From NCBI RefSeq assembly GCF_002218085.1, contig NZ_BDUC01000005.1, positions 622,641 to 686,640 of the forward strand: a stretch of 64,000 bases of DNA, given 5' to 3'. The notes below the pieces were generated by a model. It ran no database searches. It saw nothing but the letters and a program-made list of their open reading frames with translations, and had not been told where the DNA came from. The DNA comes from Tolypothrix sp. NIES-4075 (GTDB lineage Bacteria > Cyanobacteriota > Cyanobacteriia > Cyanobacteriales > Nostocaceae). The position numbers were made by a program, and so were the translations under genes. Shown here piece after piece: positions 52,589 through 61,214 of the stretch (position 1 is its first letter; each line of letters begins with the position of its first letter).

Positions 52589-54142
52589 ATGAATAAATCA
52601 GAGTCGGTGGAAGCACATATACAAGCAAATAAAGTATGCTTTCGTACCATTTTTGACCAGACTTCTCAATTTATCGGATTAATCAAGCCGGATGGCACTG
52701 TCGTTGAAGTCAATCAGACGGTGTTAAAGTTTGCCGGACTCACTAGCGCTGAAGTGATTGGGCGTTTTTTTTGGGAAGTGCGTTGGTGGACGATTTCTCC
52801 CCAAACTCAAAGACAATTACAAGAAGCGATCGCATTTGCAGCAACAGGAGAATTTGTCCGCTACGAAGTTGATATACTCGGTGCAGGTAATAACATCATA
52901 ACCATCGACTTTTCGATTAAGCCGATAAAAAACGAAACTGGGCAAGTAATTTTGTTAATCTCAGAAGGTAGAGATATTAGCCAAGCCAACGCAGAACTAA
53001 AGCAACGTGTCGCTCAAAAAAATGAAGCACTACAAAAAAGCGAGCGTCGTTGGGAAACTTTCACTAAAATTTCCCCTGTCGGCATCTTCCGTACAGATTT
53101 GTCAGGAAATTATCTTTATGTCAACGACCGCTGGTGTGAAATTAGCGGAATTACATCAGAAAATGCTTTAGGAAAAGGCTGGCGATGTACAATTCCACCA
53201 GAAGACTTAGAGCGGATAGATTTTGAACTACAACATATCATTCAAGATGCTTTGCCCTTTGAGTGTGAATTTCGCTTCATCCATGCAGACGGGAAAACAA
53301 CTTGGGTGTTGTCGCAAGCAGTAGCGGAAACTAAAGATGATGGCACGGTAGTTGGTTATTTTGGCACGGTAACAGATATTAGCGAACGCAAACAATCAGA
53401 ATTAGCTCTCAAACAACGAGCTGAAGAATTAACTAGTTTGACAACTATTTTGGCGCAAACAACCGCACTTTTACAAAAGCAAAATCAAGAACTTGACCAA
53501 TTTGCTTATGTAGCATCTCATGATTTGAAGGCACCTTTACGAGCGATCGCCAGTCTATCAGAATGGATTGAAGAAGACTTGGCAGATCAACTAAGAGAAG
53601 AAAATCGCCATCAAATGCATCTGTTGCGCGGAAGAGTGCAAAGAATGGAAGGACTGATCAACGGTTTGTTAGAATATTCTCGCATTGGGCGCGTCCAAAC
53701 AGAATCTTCTGTAGTAAATGTTGGTGAATTGATAAAAGAAGTGATTGATTTACTTGCACCACCACGAACTTTCAACATCGAAGTTGCTGAAGGGATGCCC
53801 ACTTTCAGGACGAAACGATTACCCCTACAACAAGTATTTTCTAACTTAATAGGTAATGCAATCAAGCATCATCCGCGAATCGATGGTCATGTAAAAATCT
53901 TCGTTGAAGAACGCTCATCGTATTACGAATTTGCTGTAGCTGATGATGGTGCTGGTATTGCTCCAGAATATCACGAAAAGATTTTTGCTATTTTCCAAAC
54001 TCTGCAAGCCCGCGATCAAAAAGAAAGTACCGGGATTGGTTTGGCGATCGTCAAAAAAATTGTGGAAACGCAAGGAGGTACGATTACTTTAAAGTCGCAA
54101 ATAAATGCCGGAAGCACTTTTTGTTTTACCTGGTATAAGTAG
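52589..54142 (+). CDS. PAS-domain histidine kinase (phytochrome-type transmitter)
   Basis: This 517-residue soluble protein has two PAS domains (about 15-130 and 150-275; FIGLIKPDGTVVEVNQTVLK; GIFRTDLSGNYLYVNDRWCE, with a PAC ending GTVTDISERKQ), a short coil, a HisKA domain with the phospho-accepting His in YVASHDLKAPLRAIASL (about 313) and a HATPase domain (LIGNAIKH, VADDGAGI, STGIGLAI). The SHDLKAPLRAI form of the His motif is typical of phytochrome-type kinases. No chromophore-binding GAF domain is present. A single receiver (54522) follows and could be its partner. Confidence 0.92.
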   Translation: MNKSESVEAHIQANKVCFRTIFDQTSQFIGLIKPDGTVVEVNQTVLKFAGLTSAEVIGRFFWEVRWWTISPQTQRQLQEAIAFAATGEFVRYEVDILGAGNNIITIDFSIKPIKNETGQVILLISEGRDISQANAELKQRVAQKNEALQKSERRWETFTKISPVGIFRTDLSGNYLYVNDRWCEISGITSENALGKGWRCTIPPEDLERIDFELQHIIQDALPFECEFRFIHADGKTTWVLSQAVAETKDDGTVVGYFGTVTDISERKQSELALKQRAEELTSLTTILAQTTALLQKQNQELDQFAYVASHDLKAPLRAIASLSEWIEEDLADQLREENRHQMHLLRGRVQRMEGLINGLLEYSRIGRVQTESSVVNVGELIKEVIDLLAPPRTFNIEVAEGMPTFRTKRLPLQQVFSNLIGNAIKHHPRIDGHVKIFVEERSSYYEFAVADDGAGIAPEYHEKIFAIFQTLQARDQKESTGIGLAIVKKIVETQGGTITLKSQINAGSTFCFTWYK

Positions 54143-54521
54143 AAAGAGTTAGGTAGAGACGCTCCGGTTCCTTGTGTCTGTACAAAAGTTAGGAGTTAAG
54201 AGTTTTGACAACTTATTCGGAAATTTTTGAGTAAAACTGCCCAAAGTTTTGAGCAACAAAAGTTTAAGTGTAACTCTCACTAATGGGTGAGGACAGGCGA
54301 TCGCCTATTTATCTACAATTGGGTAGAACTTGATGATGCCGTATTTATGATACCCTACTTCAAGCGGGGAATTTTATAGATAATGATTCTCAATTGAATG
54401 ATTTCTATATAGTTGTATTATTTGCTGTTTACTGCAAATAATTAACTATTATCCACCAAGGCGATTTAGAGTAAAGATAGTAAAGTATAATTTATGACCT
54501 TGCTAATTTATATCCAAGGAA
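54143..54521. other. intergenic region with no gene seen
   Basis: The stretch is AT-rich, with one extended HIP1 palindrome (AGGCGATCGCCT near 54295). I see no open frame, hairpin terminator or repeat family member that I can support. Confidence 0.6.
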
Positions 54522-54953
54522 ATGCCAGAAAACGTGATAAATATACTACTAGTGGAGGATGACGAAGTTGACGTAATGAATGTGCGGCGGGCATTCAAAA
54601 AAATTAATATCACTAACCCAATTTACGTGGCGACAAATGGAATAGAAGCGCTCTCGATGCTACGAAGCCGTAACGGTGAACCACCGCAAGTTCCCACTGC
54701 GCGACGCTTAATTTTATTGGATTTGAATATGCCGAAAATGGGCGGAATTGAATTTTTAGTTGAATTACGCTCTGACCCTCAATTGAAACCGACTCCTGTG
54801 GTTGTGATGACAACTTCCAACGAGGATCAAGATCGAGTGGAAGCATACAATTTAAATGTAGCTGGGTATATACTTAAACCTGTAACGTTTACTAATTTTG
54901 TCGAATTAATGGCAACACTCAATAATTATTGGACATTATGTGAAATGCCATAA
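54522..54953 (+). CDS. Rcp1-type single-domain response regulator
   Basis: This 143-residue receiver has LLVEDDEVDVMNVRRAFKK, the phospho-Asp in LILLDLNMPKMGG, VVMTTSNEDQDR and the Lys of ILKPVTF. The N-terminal EDDEVD and the C-terminal NFVELMATLNNYW are typical of the Rcp1 family of phytochrome partner receivers. There is no output domain, so it should work by protein interaction or phosphotransfer. Its position right after the PAS kinase with a phytochrome-type transmitter supports pairing. Confidence 0.9.
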   Translation: MPENVINILLVEDDEVDVMNVRRAFKKINITNPIYVATNGIEALSMLRSRNGEPPQVPTARRLILLDLNMPKMGGIEFLVELRSDPQLKPTPVVVMTTSNEDQDRVEAYNLNVAGYILKPVTFTNFVELMATLNNYWTLCEMP

Positions 54954-55121
54954 AAAAATTTACCATTAGGTAGATTTGGGATTTGAGATTGGTTAAGGGT
55001 TAACAGTTATCAGTTTCTGCCAATGTAAAAATTTAAAATATAAAAGAGAAAATTCCCGTGATGGATTTGAGAATAGAAATGTTATACATGAACCTTTATT
55101 TGAAAGCGATAACTCAAGCCG

Positions 55122-56459
55122 ATGGAAGAAACGCTCTCAATTTTGCTAGTAGACGATGACATAGTGGATCGCATGGCAGTGCGTCGCGCTCTGACAAAAG
55201 CAGGTGTGCGGATGGAACTGTCGGAAGTAGAAGATTGTGAAAGTGCGTTAGCGAAGCTTACCGGAGGTATCGCTGCCCTAAACGATAATAGCTATGATTG
55301 CGTTTTTCTCGACTATCGTCTACCAGACCAAGATGGCTTAACGCTGATCCAAAAAATACGAAGAGCAAAAATCAAAGTTCCCTTAGTAGTTCTCACCGGT
55401 CAAGGAGATGAGCAAATCGCTGTGGAATTGATGAAAGCTGGTGCTACAGATTATCTGCCTAAGTGTAGAGTATCCCCTGAAATTTTGGCGCAAGTTCTGC
55501 GAAATGCCATCCGGGTTTATCGCGCAGAAATGCAGGTAGCCTTGGCAGACAGACAGATCCGTGAAACTAACGAGGAACTGATTCAAAAAAATTATGAACT
55601 GGAAAAACAACGCCAACAAATTCAGTTACAAAACCTAAAGTTATTAGAAGCATCGCGGCTGAAAACTCAGTTTTTAGCCACAATATCTCATGAATTGCGG
55701 ACACCCCTGAATGCGATCATCGGGTTTTCGCAATTATTGCTGCGTCCCAAGGCTGGGGAACTTACGCTTGGGCAAAAAGATATGGTGCAGCGAATCTTAA
55801 ATAATGGCAAAAATCTGCTGGTGCTGCTGAACGAAGTTCTCGATTTTTCCCATTTAGAAGCCGGAGGGATACAGTTAAAACCAGGAATCTTTGATTTATC
55901 AAAGATAGTTAATGCCACAGTCGCAGAAATGCGTTCTCTAGCAGAAGCCAAAAAACTGACGGTGCTGGTTCAAAATCAGTTGCAAAACCCGATGGTGTTT
56001 AATGACTGTTTGCGCGTGCGACAAATTCTCACGAATTTGCTTTCAAACGCGATTAAATTTACAGAATCTGGCTGTATTTGGATCGATATTAAAGAAATAG
56101 GAGAAAATCAAATAGCGATCGCCATTCGCGATACAGGTATTGGTATCGCTGCGGAAGATTTAAATCATATTTTTGAAGCATTCCGGCAAGTCGATCAATC
56201 CACCACCCGCAAATATCCCGGCACAGGTTTGGGTTTGGCAATTATAGATTCGCTGGTGCAAATGATGGACGGCAAAATTATTATAGAAAGTAAGTTGGGT
56301 CATGGTTCAATGTTTCGCATTGAAATACCACGTCAAATATCATTATTGAACAAAGACGAAAATCCCACAGAACCGAGATTAAATAGTCAAGATAACCAAA
56401 ATTACCAGTATCCTCCGCAAAGCGAAACTCCGCTGAGATACCGAAACCAAAAACTCTAA
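55122..56459 (+). CDS. receiver-histidine kinase hybrid
   Basis: This 445-residue soluble protein has an N-terminal receiver (LLVDDDIVDRMAVRRAL, phospho-Asp in CVFLDYRLPDQDG, YLPKCRVSP), a coiled-coil segment (about 140-180; REINEELIQKNYELEKQ-like heptads), a HisKA domain (ISHELRTPLNAIIGF) and a HATPase domain (LLSNAIKF, IRDTGIGI, GTGLGLAI). The receiver at the front suggests that it is controlled by another kinase, in a relay. It is the first of two such hybrids 26 bp apart (next at 56486), so they are cotranscribed. Confidence 0.92.
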   Translation: MEETLSILLVDDDIVDRMAVRRALTKAGVRMELSEVEDCESALAKLTGGIAALNDNSYDCVFLDYRLPDQDGLTLIQKIRRAKIKVPLVVLTGQGDEQIAVELMKAGATDYLPKCRVSPEILAQVLRNAIRVYRAEMQVALADRQIRETNEELIQKNYELEKQRQQIQLQNLKLLEASRLKTQFLATISHELRTPLNAIIGFSQLLLRPKAGELTLGQKDMVQRILNNGKNLLVLLNEVLDFSHLEAGGIQLKPGIFDLSKIVNATVAEMRSLAEAKKLTVLVQNQLQNPMVFNDCLRVRQILTNLLSNAIKFTESGCIWIDIKEIGENQIAIAIRDTGIGIAAEDLNHIFEAFRQVDQSTTRKYPGTGLGLAIIDSLVQMMDGKIIIESKLGHGSMFRIEIPRQISLLNKDENPTEPRLNSQDNQNYQYPPQSETPLRYRNQKL

Positions 56460-56485
56460 AATTTCTTTAAAAAAGTCGGTAAGTC

Positions 56486-57619
56486 ATGTCTGTTGTTGAA
56501 ACTTTAAAAATTGACCGTATTCTCGCTGTTGATGATACTCCAGATAATCTCATCCTCGTTCAGACGATTTTAGAAAGTGAAGGATTTGAGATGGATTTAG
56601 TCGCAGATGGGATGACTGCTTTGCAGCAAATTACAGAATCACCACCAGATTTGATTTTGCTCGATGTGATGATGCCGGGAATAGATGGATATGAAGTCAC
56701 ACGTCGCATACGTAGTAACACGGCATTGCCTTATATTCCGATTCTGCTAATTACAGCTTTTACGGAATCTAGCGTTGTTGAAGGTTTAGATGCAGGAGCG
56801 GATGATTTTATTAGAAAACCATTTGATACAGATGAGCTACTGGCAAGAGTGCGATCGCTTCTACGTCTAAAACACAGTCTTGACGAACAACAAAAAATGG
56901 CACGTCAGCGAGAAGACTTTGTTTCGCGGATGACGCATGATTTGCGAACTCCGTTAGTAGCATCGGATCGAATGTTGAATTTATTTCAGCAAGAGATTTT
57001 CTGCAAGATTTCCCCAGAAATGAAACAAGCGATCGCTGTGATGATTCGCAGCAACCATAACTTGACGCAGATGGTGAACAATCTGCTAGAAGTTTATCGG
57101 TTTGAGGCTGGTAAAAAGACCTTGAATTCCGAAATTTGCAATTTACCAGAAATGCTAACTGAAGTAGTTGAAGAATTAAATCCAATTGCTAATGAGAAAG
57201 GCTTAACTCTGAAAATAGATACTAGCGGTTTGGAAAAATTCGGTGAAAATGCTGGTATAGTTACAGGCGATCGCTTGGAATTGCGGCGCGTTTTCAGCAA
57301 CTTAATCGGTAACGCCATCAAGTTTACAGATACAGGAGGAATAGAAACTCGCATTTTTGAATCCGCAGAGAATAACGGTAAAAATTTGGTAACAATTGAA
57401 ATAGAAGATACTGGTTATGGGATAGCTGCCGAAGACCAAACAACAATTTTCGAGCGCTTTCGTCAAGGTAGAAATAAACGCGCCGGTAGCGGTTTGGGAC
57501 TGCATTTATCCCGTCTGATTGTCGAAACACATGGGGGAACGATTGAGGTTTTCTCTGAAGTAGGTAAGGGAAGTGTATTTACAGTGCGTTTACCAAAGCA
57601 AAGTCAATTGAGCAATTAG
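56486..57619 (+). CDS. receiver-histidine kinase hybrid
   Basis: This 377-residue soluble protein has the same order as its neighbour but no long coil. The receiver has LAVDDTPDNLILVQTIL, ILLDVMMPGIDGYEV and FIRKPFDTDEL. The kinase part has the His in RMTHDLRTPLVAS, then LIGNAIKF, IEDTGYGIA and GSGLGLHLS. It starts 26 bp after the previous hybrid, so the two form an operon. The two kinases may phosphorylate each other's receivers or the nearby single receivers. Confidence 0.92.
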   Translation: MSVVETLKIDRILAVDDTPDNLILVQTILESEGFEMDLVADGMTALQQITESPPDLILLDVMMPGIDGYEVTRRIRSNTALPYIPILLITAFTESSVVEGLDAGADDFIRKPFDTDELLARVRSLLRLKHSLDEQQKMARQREDFVSRMTHDLRTPLVASDRMLNLFQQEIFCKISPEMKQAIAVMIRSNHNLTQMVNNLLEVYRFEAGKKTLNSEICNLPEMLTEVVEELNPIANEKGLTLKIDTSGLEKFGENAGIVTGDRLELRRVFSNLIGNAIKFTDTGGIETRIFESAENNGKNLVTIEIEDTGYGIAAEDQTTIFERFRQGRNKRAGSGLGLHLSRLIVETHGGTIEVFSEVGKGSVFTVRLPKQSQLSN

Positions 57620-58021
57620 CCATTAGCTATATCTAAAATTACCAATCGAATAAACCAAGAGAGGGATAAAAAACGAGTGAGAAATACTACATTTGGACGC
57701 TGATTTTTGGCAGTAGTTATTACTATAATGACGACAGTTAAGTAAGTGAGCCAAATTAAACGTAAAATACTCTTCTGCTTCGTAGTGAGCGGTTTACCGC
57801 TCGTGGAGTACGGATTTTAACAGCTGTTAGCGGAGCTTTACCGTAGGGTAGCCGTTACTACGTTAATATGTTAAGGAGCGTTTATTTATGTTCATCTACT
57901 TAGAATTATCGTAAGAGTCCACTACTGCTGATAACTCAGAAAGTAATTAATAATTAATAAAAGTAGATTACAATCCTTTCTGGCTTATTAGTAGTTGTCT
58001 AAATCTACAGTAAAACAACAC
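57620..58021. other. intergenic region with a dispersed repeat
   Basis: 57782-57862 is a GTAGTGA-type two-hairpin repeat (GTAGTGAGCGGTTTACCGCT, closing GCCGTTACTACG). The DUF2294 start codon follows at 58022. No other gene is visible. Confidence 0.65.
57782..57862. repeat. two-hairpin dispersed repeat
   Basis: The outer ends GTAGTGA and TTACTAC and the hairpin GAGCGGTTTACCGCTC match the element at 20468. The middle is longer (GCTTTACCGTAGGGTAGCC). Confidence 0.7.
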
Positions 58022-58459
58022 ATGACGACAACATCAACCCCAACCCGTGGACAAATTCAAAGAACACTCGCTCAACGTATCCAAGCTTTGTACCGCGAGC
58101 AACTAGGACATCAGCCGAGTAAAGTTACCTGTCAATTATCTGATAGCAATCTTACCATCATCCTGGAAAATTCCATCACTCAACCAGAGCAGTTGCTAGC
58201 ACAAACCGGTCGAATTGAACTTGCAGAACAAGTACGAGCTGATTTAGATGAAGCAATTCAACCTCAACTCAAAACGGTAATTGAAGATATATTAAATGTC
58301 CAGGTAGTTGAACTACTTAGCGATGCCACACTAGAGACAGGACGCACAGGAATTATAGCTTTACTCACCGATACCCCAAATATTCGCAATTCCCCTTTAA
58401 CTTCCAAGACTAAAAAAAAGACAACAGATAAAAGCGATAGTGAGACATCTGGCGAATAA
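58022..58459 (+). CDS. DUF2294 family protein
   Basis: This 145-residue protein carries the DUF2294 pattern: RGQIQRTLAQRIQALYREQL, GHQPSKVTCQLSDSNLTIIL, RIELAEQVRADLDEAIQPQL and ETGRTGIIALL. The tail is a disordered Lys/Ser/Thr stretch (TSKTKKKTTDKSDSET). The family has no established function. A frame open from TTG 57995 exists, but ATG 58022 is favoured. Its stop is 1 bp from that of the convergent receiver gene, and it sits inside a signalling cluster, which invites a regulatory role without proving it. Confidence 0.75.
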   Translation: MTTTSTPTRGQIQRTLAQRIQALYREQLGHQPSKVTCQLSDSNLTIILENSITQPEQLLAQTGRIELAEQVRADLDEAIQPQLKTVIEDILNVQVVELLSDATLETGRTGIIALLTDTPNIRNSPLTSKTKKKTTDKSDSETSGE

Positions 58460-58460
58460 A

Positions 58461-58913
58461 CTATTGCTGTAGGTCAAAACAAAATTCCGGATTTAGCTTT
58501 TTACCCAAGACTTTGCAAATCAGCGCTTCTAGGTCTTCAATCATGTAAGGCTTGCTGATATAATCATCAAAGCCTGCCATGAGGATGCGTTCTCGCTCGT
58601 CCGGGCTTGCTAAAGCTGTAACTGCTATCACCGGAATTTGACAAGTTAGCGGTTCATTTTTCAGATAACGTACTACATCGATACCACTCAAACCAGGTAA
58701 CAAAATATCCATCAGTATCAAGTCTGGTTGATACTCTTTCGCTATAAGTAGCGTTGAAGAACTGTCTGTTTGACAAATCAGTTTACAACCAAGTGACTCC
58801 AAGGTATAGCTAATCAGCATTAAATTATCATCGTTGTCTTCCACCGCCAAAATTAAAGGCTGCGGATAGTTGGGCTTCTTTTCTTCACTAATGAAAGAAC
58901 GTGCCAAATCCAT
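58461..58913 (-). CDS. single-domain response regulator
   Basis: This 150-residue receiver has LAVEDNDDNLMLISYTLESL, the phospho-Asp in LILMDILLPGLSG, VIAVTALASP and the Lys of YISKPYMIEDL. It is of the kind that often acts as an isolated relay output of hybrid kinases. It is convergent with the DUF2294 gene (1 bp between stops). The 15-residue N-terminal extension and the short tail add no domain. Confidence 0.9.
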   Translation of the reverse strand: MDLARSFISEEKKPNYPQPLILAVEDNDDNLMLISYTLESLGCKLICQTDSSSTLLIAKEYQPDLILMDILLPGLSGIDVVRYLKNEPLTCQIPVIAVTALASPDERERILMAGFDDYISKPYMIEDLEALICKVLGKKLNPEFCFDLQQ

Positions 58914-59790
58914 ATCTTCTCCAGAAGATGATATTAAACATCGTAGTTATAACAGACAACAGCGGAGGCATCAAGAGAGCGGTTCTAAAGTGCTCATTCA
59001 AGACTGGCTCGCAATTTCGACCTTCAAAGTTGATAATCTTTGCTCACTCAACACATGCACGAGGAAAGAATATATCTAACTGACAAAGCGATCGGACACT
59101 TCTCGATTATATGAGATAAATGTAAAGAATGATAGCACTTAGGTGAGAAAACGTTAACACTTTTAATAATAATTTTATATTATACCACTTTTTGACATTT
59201 TTCTCAAATAAAATTAACCTACTTTGTAGTAAGGACTTCAGTCCTTATTTCTTCTTTGCTGCAATACCAGAAGAGTAAAAATTACCATCCACCCCCTTGA
59301 CACTTATGTATTACTATTGTAGTATATGAGTAGCGATAAACAAAAGTATCATATATTTCTAAGTTAGACAAAAGCCACTCTTTCTGGTTAGCGATCGCAG
59401 ATATGCTGTCGTAATACTTGCAGAAATGGGGCAAGATGACTTAGCTAATAAACTAGAAAATATCAAAGTAAAAATTATTCGTCCCCGAATTGAAAAACGT
59501 CTGATATTCAAGCTAGCTGGAAATCTGATAGTTAATGGTTGCGATTTTTTTAAACAAATGACAGATAGTCAAGCACATAATGCGACAAGAAATATATGAG
59601 GTTAATACAGCCATTCAAAAAACATTGGGGATGATATAACTACTTAATTTTTCTAAGCGATAGCATCTCTATATATTCATAAAATTTAAGACGTGTGGTT
59701 TTAACAACATTTACGCTAATAAATCTTGATTGGAAGTAAATTTATTTAATTTCTTCTTTCTAAAATACCTTTTCAACCATGAGGTGAGCC
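58914..59790. other. 877-bp region with a decayed or very short frame only
   Basis: 59225-59247 is half of a GTAGTAAGGACT two-hairpin repeat. A 57-residue frame (59426-59599, start ATGGGGCAAG, contains KIIRPRIEKRLIFKLAGN) has no ribosome binding site and no family I recognise; its frame is open without a start back to about 59390, which suggests a decayed gene. The 3' end leads into the RNA ligase gene, which has GAGGTGAG at 59781-59788. Confidence 0.5.
59225..59247. repeat. single hairpin of the two-hairpin repeat family
   Basis: GTAGTAAGGACTTCAGTCCT matches the left half of the element at 379-433; the right half is missing. Confidence 0.7.
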
Positions 59791-60783
59791 ATGAGCATAT
59801 TTAAAGTTGAAGTAGTCAAAATAACCAGCGTTAATCCTCACCCCAATGCTGATAGGCTAGATATTGCTATGGTTGAAAATATGGCGTATCAAGTTATCAC
59901 CGCCAAAGGTAACTTAAAGATTGGAGATTTAGCATTTTACTTTCCGATTGATAGCGTAATTCCAGAGCTATTTTTAGATGAATTTGGCATTCGCAACTAC
60001 TACTCTAAAAAACTGCGTGCTGCTAAACTGCGAGGAATTTTTTCTGAAGGTTTGCTCATTCCAGTAGGTGATAACTTTACAGGAAATGTCGGAGATGATT
60101 ACACTTCCATTTTTGGTGTTACTAAATACGAATACCCAATTCCTCGCGGAATGAGTGGGGAAATGGAAAGCCATATTGGACACTATAAATTTCCCAGCCC
60201 AGAGAATTTAAAGCGTTACAAAGATGTGTTAATTGAAGGTGAAGAAATAGTAATCACAGAGAAGCTGCACGGAACTAACTTCACCGTTTTAGTTGATGCT
60301 GAAGGCATAATAAAAATTGGCAGTCACAATTACTTTTGGAAAAACAGCGAAGCAAATAAAACTCTAGTTTACATCAGAGCATACAACGAAAATGAGGCTT
60401 TGCATAAGCTTCCACCAAATACTCAAGTATTTGGGGAAATCTACGGCGTACAAGATATTAAATACGGCTTGAACAATGGCAAAATTAAAATTGCTTTATT
60501 TGCTGTACGTCGTGATGGAAAATTCCTAAATTACAGTGAATTTGTAGATTTTTGTGAAGAATTTAATTTACCGCGAGTGCCTTTACTTTATATTGGTGCT
60601 TACAGTTGGCAGGCGGTGTCTCAGTTCAATAATGCTGATAGTGTCACAAGTCCAATTTGCATGATGGAAGGTGTTGTTGTGCAACCAATAGTTGAGAGAA
60701 CGCATCCGGAAATAGGTAGAGTAGTGCTGAAATTAATAAGCGATCGCTATCTACTTCGTCAAGATGGAACTGAACTACATTAA
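59791..60783 (+). CDS. RNA ligase, DRB0094/Rnl5-like
   Basis: This 330-residue protein matches the ATP-dependent RNA ligase family typified by Deinococcus DRB0094. An N-terminal OB-fold-like module (about 1-110; VVKITSVNPHPNADRLDIA) precedes the nucleotidyltransferase domain with motif I EKLHGTN (nucleophile K158), FGEIYG (214-219), EGVVVQP (293-299) and the motif V segment VVLKLISDRYL. Such enzymes seal nicked RNA, in some cases on DNA templates. The ribosome binding site GAGGTGAG sits just before the ATG. It is followed by two AAA ATPase genes on the same strand after a terminator-like hairpin, so transcription of the block may be partly separate. Confidence 0.9.
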   Translation: MSIFKVEVVKITSVNPHPNADRLDIAMVENMAYQVITAKGNLKIGDLAFYFPIDSVIPELFLDEFGIRNYYSKKLRAAKLRGIFSEGLLIPVGDNFTGNVGDDYTSIFGVTKYEYPIPRGMSGEMESHIGHYKFPSPENLKRYKDVLIEGEEIVITEKLHGTNFTVLVDAEGIIKIGSHNYFWKNSEANKTLVYIRAYNENEALHKLPPNTQVFGEIYGVQDIKYGLNNGKIKIALFAVRRDGKFLNYSEFVDFCEEFNLPRVPLLYIGAYSWQAVSQFNNADSVTSPICMMEGVVVQPIVERTHPEIGRVVLKLISDRYLLRQDGTELH

Positions 60784-61214
60784 TAATAAGTAGCAGGTTA
60801 ATATCGCTTAAAGAATCACTATAATTAGAAAGTGATAAACTATAACTTAGCGATATACCTGTGCTGTTGTAATTACAAATCAAGAAAAATCACTTAAAAT
60901 TGAACTGCTTGCGTGTCCTAATAGCCGCGCATCTTACATAGAGAAGCGAGTCAGCACCCAAAACCTGCAAGGTAAGCTTAGAAGTAGTTACGGCTCACGC
61001 CTAACGCACCCTACCTGAATTTTATGTTTAATTAGGTTGAACTGCTTATCCTTGTTCATCATTTGTGTACAAACTCCCCAGCGGAGTTTTTTCTTCTGTG
61101 ATGGACAATGAAAGTGGCAACTTGCACTTATTGTAGTTTATAGTACAAGAAAACTTTTTTCCCGCCTCGTACATTACAACAGAACTACTCAACCACTGCC
61201 GCACAACTGAAAAT
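60784..61214. other. intergenic region between RNA ligase and AAA genes
   Basis: The only clear element is the hairpin with T-run at 61071-61092. A repeat-like stretch (GGCTCACGCCTAACGCACCC, near 60991) is common in cyanobacterial intergenic DNA. No gene is visible; the 3' part is the likely promoter of the AAA gene. Confidence 0.55.
61071..61092 (+). terminator. Rho-independent terminator after RNA ligase
   Basis: AAACTCC, CCAGC and GGAGTTT form a 7-bp hairpin followed by TTT on the plus strand. It is about 290 bp beyond the ligase stop and 120 bp before the AAA gene start. Confidence 0.6.
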
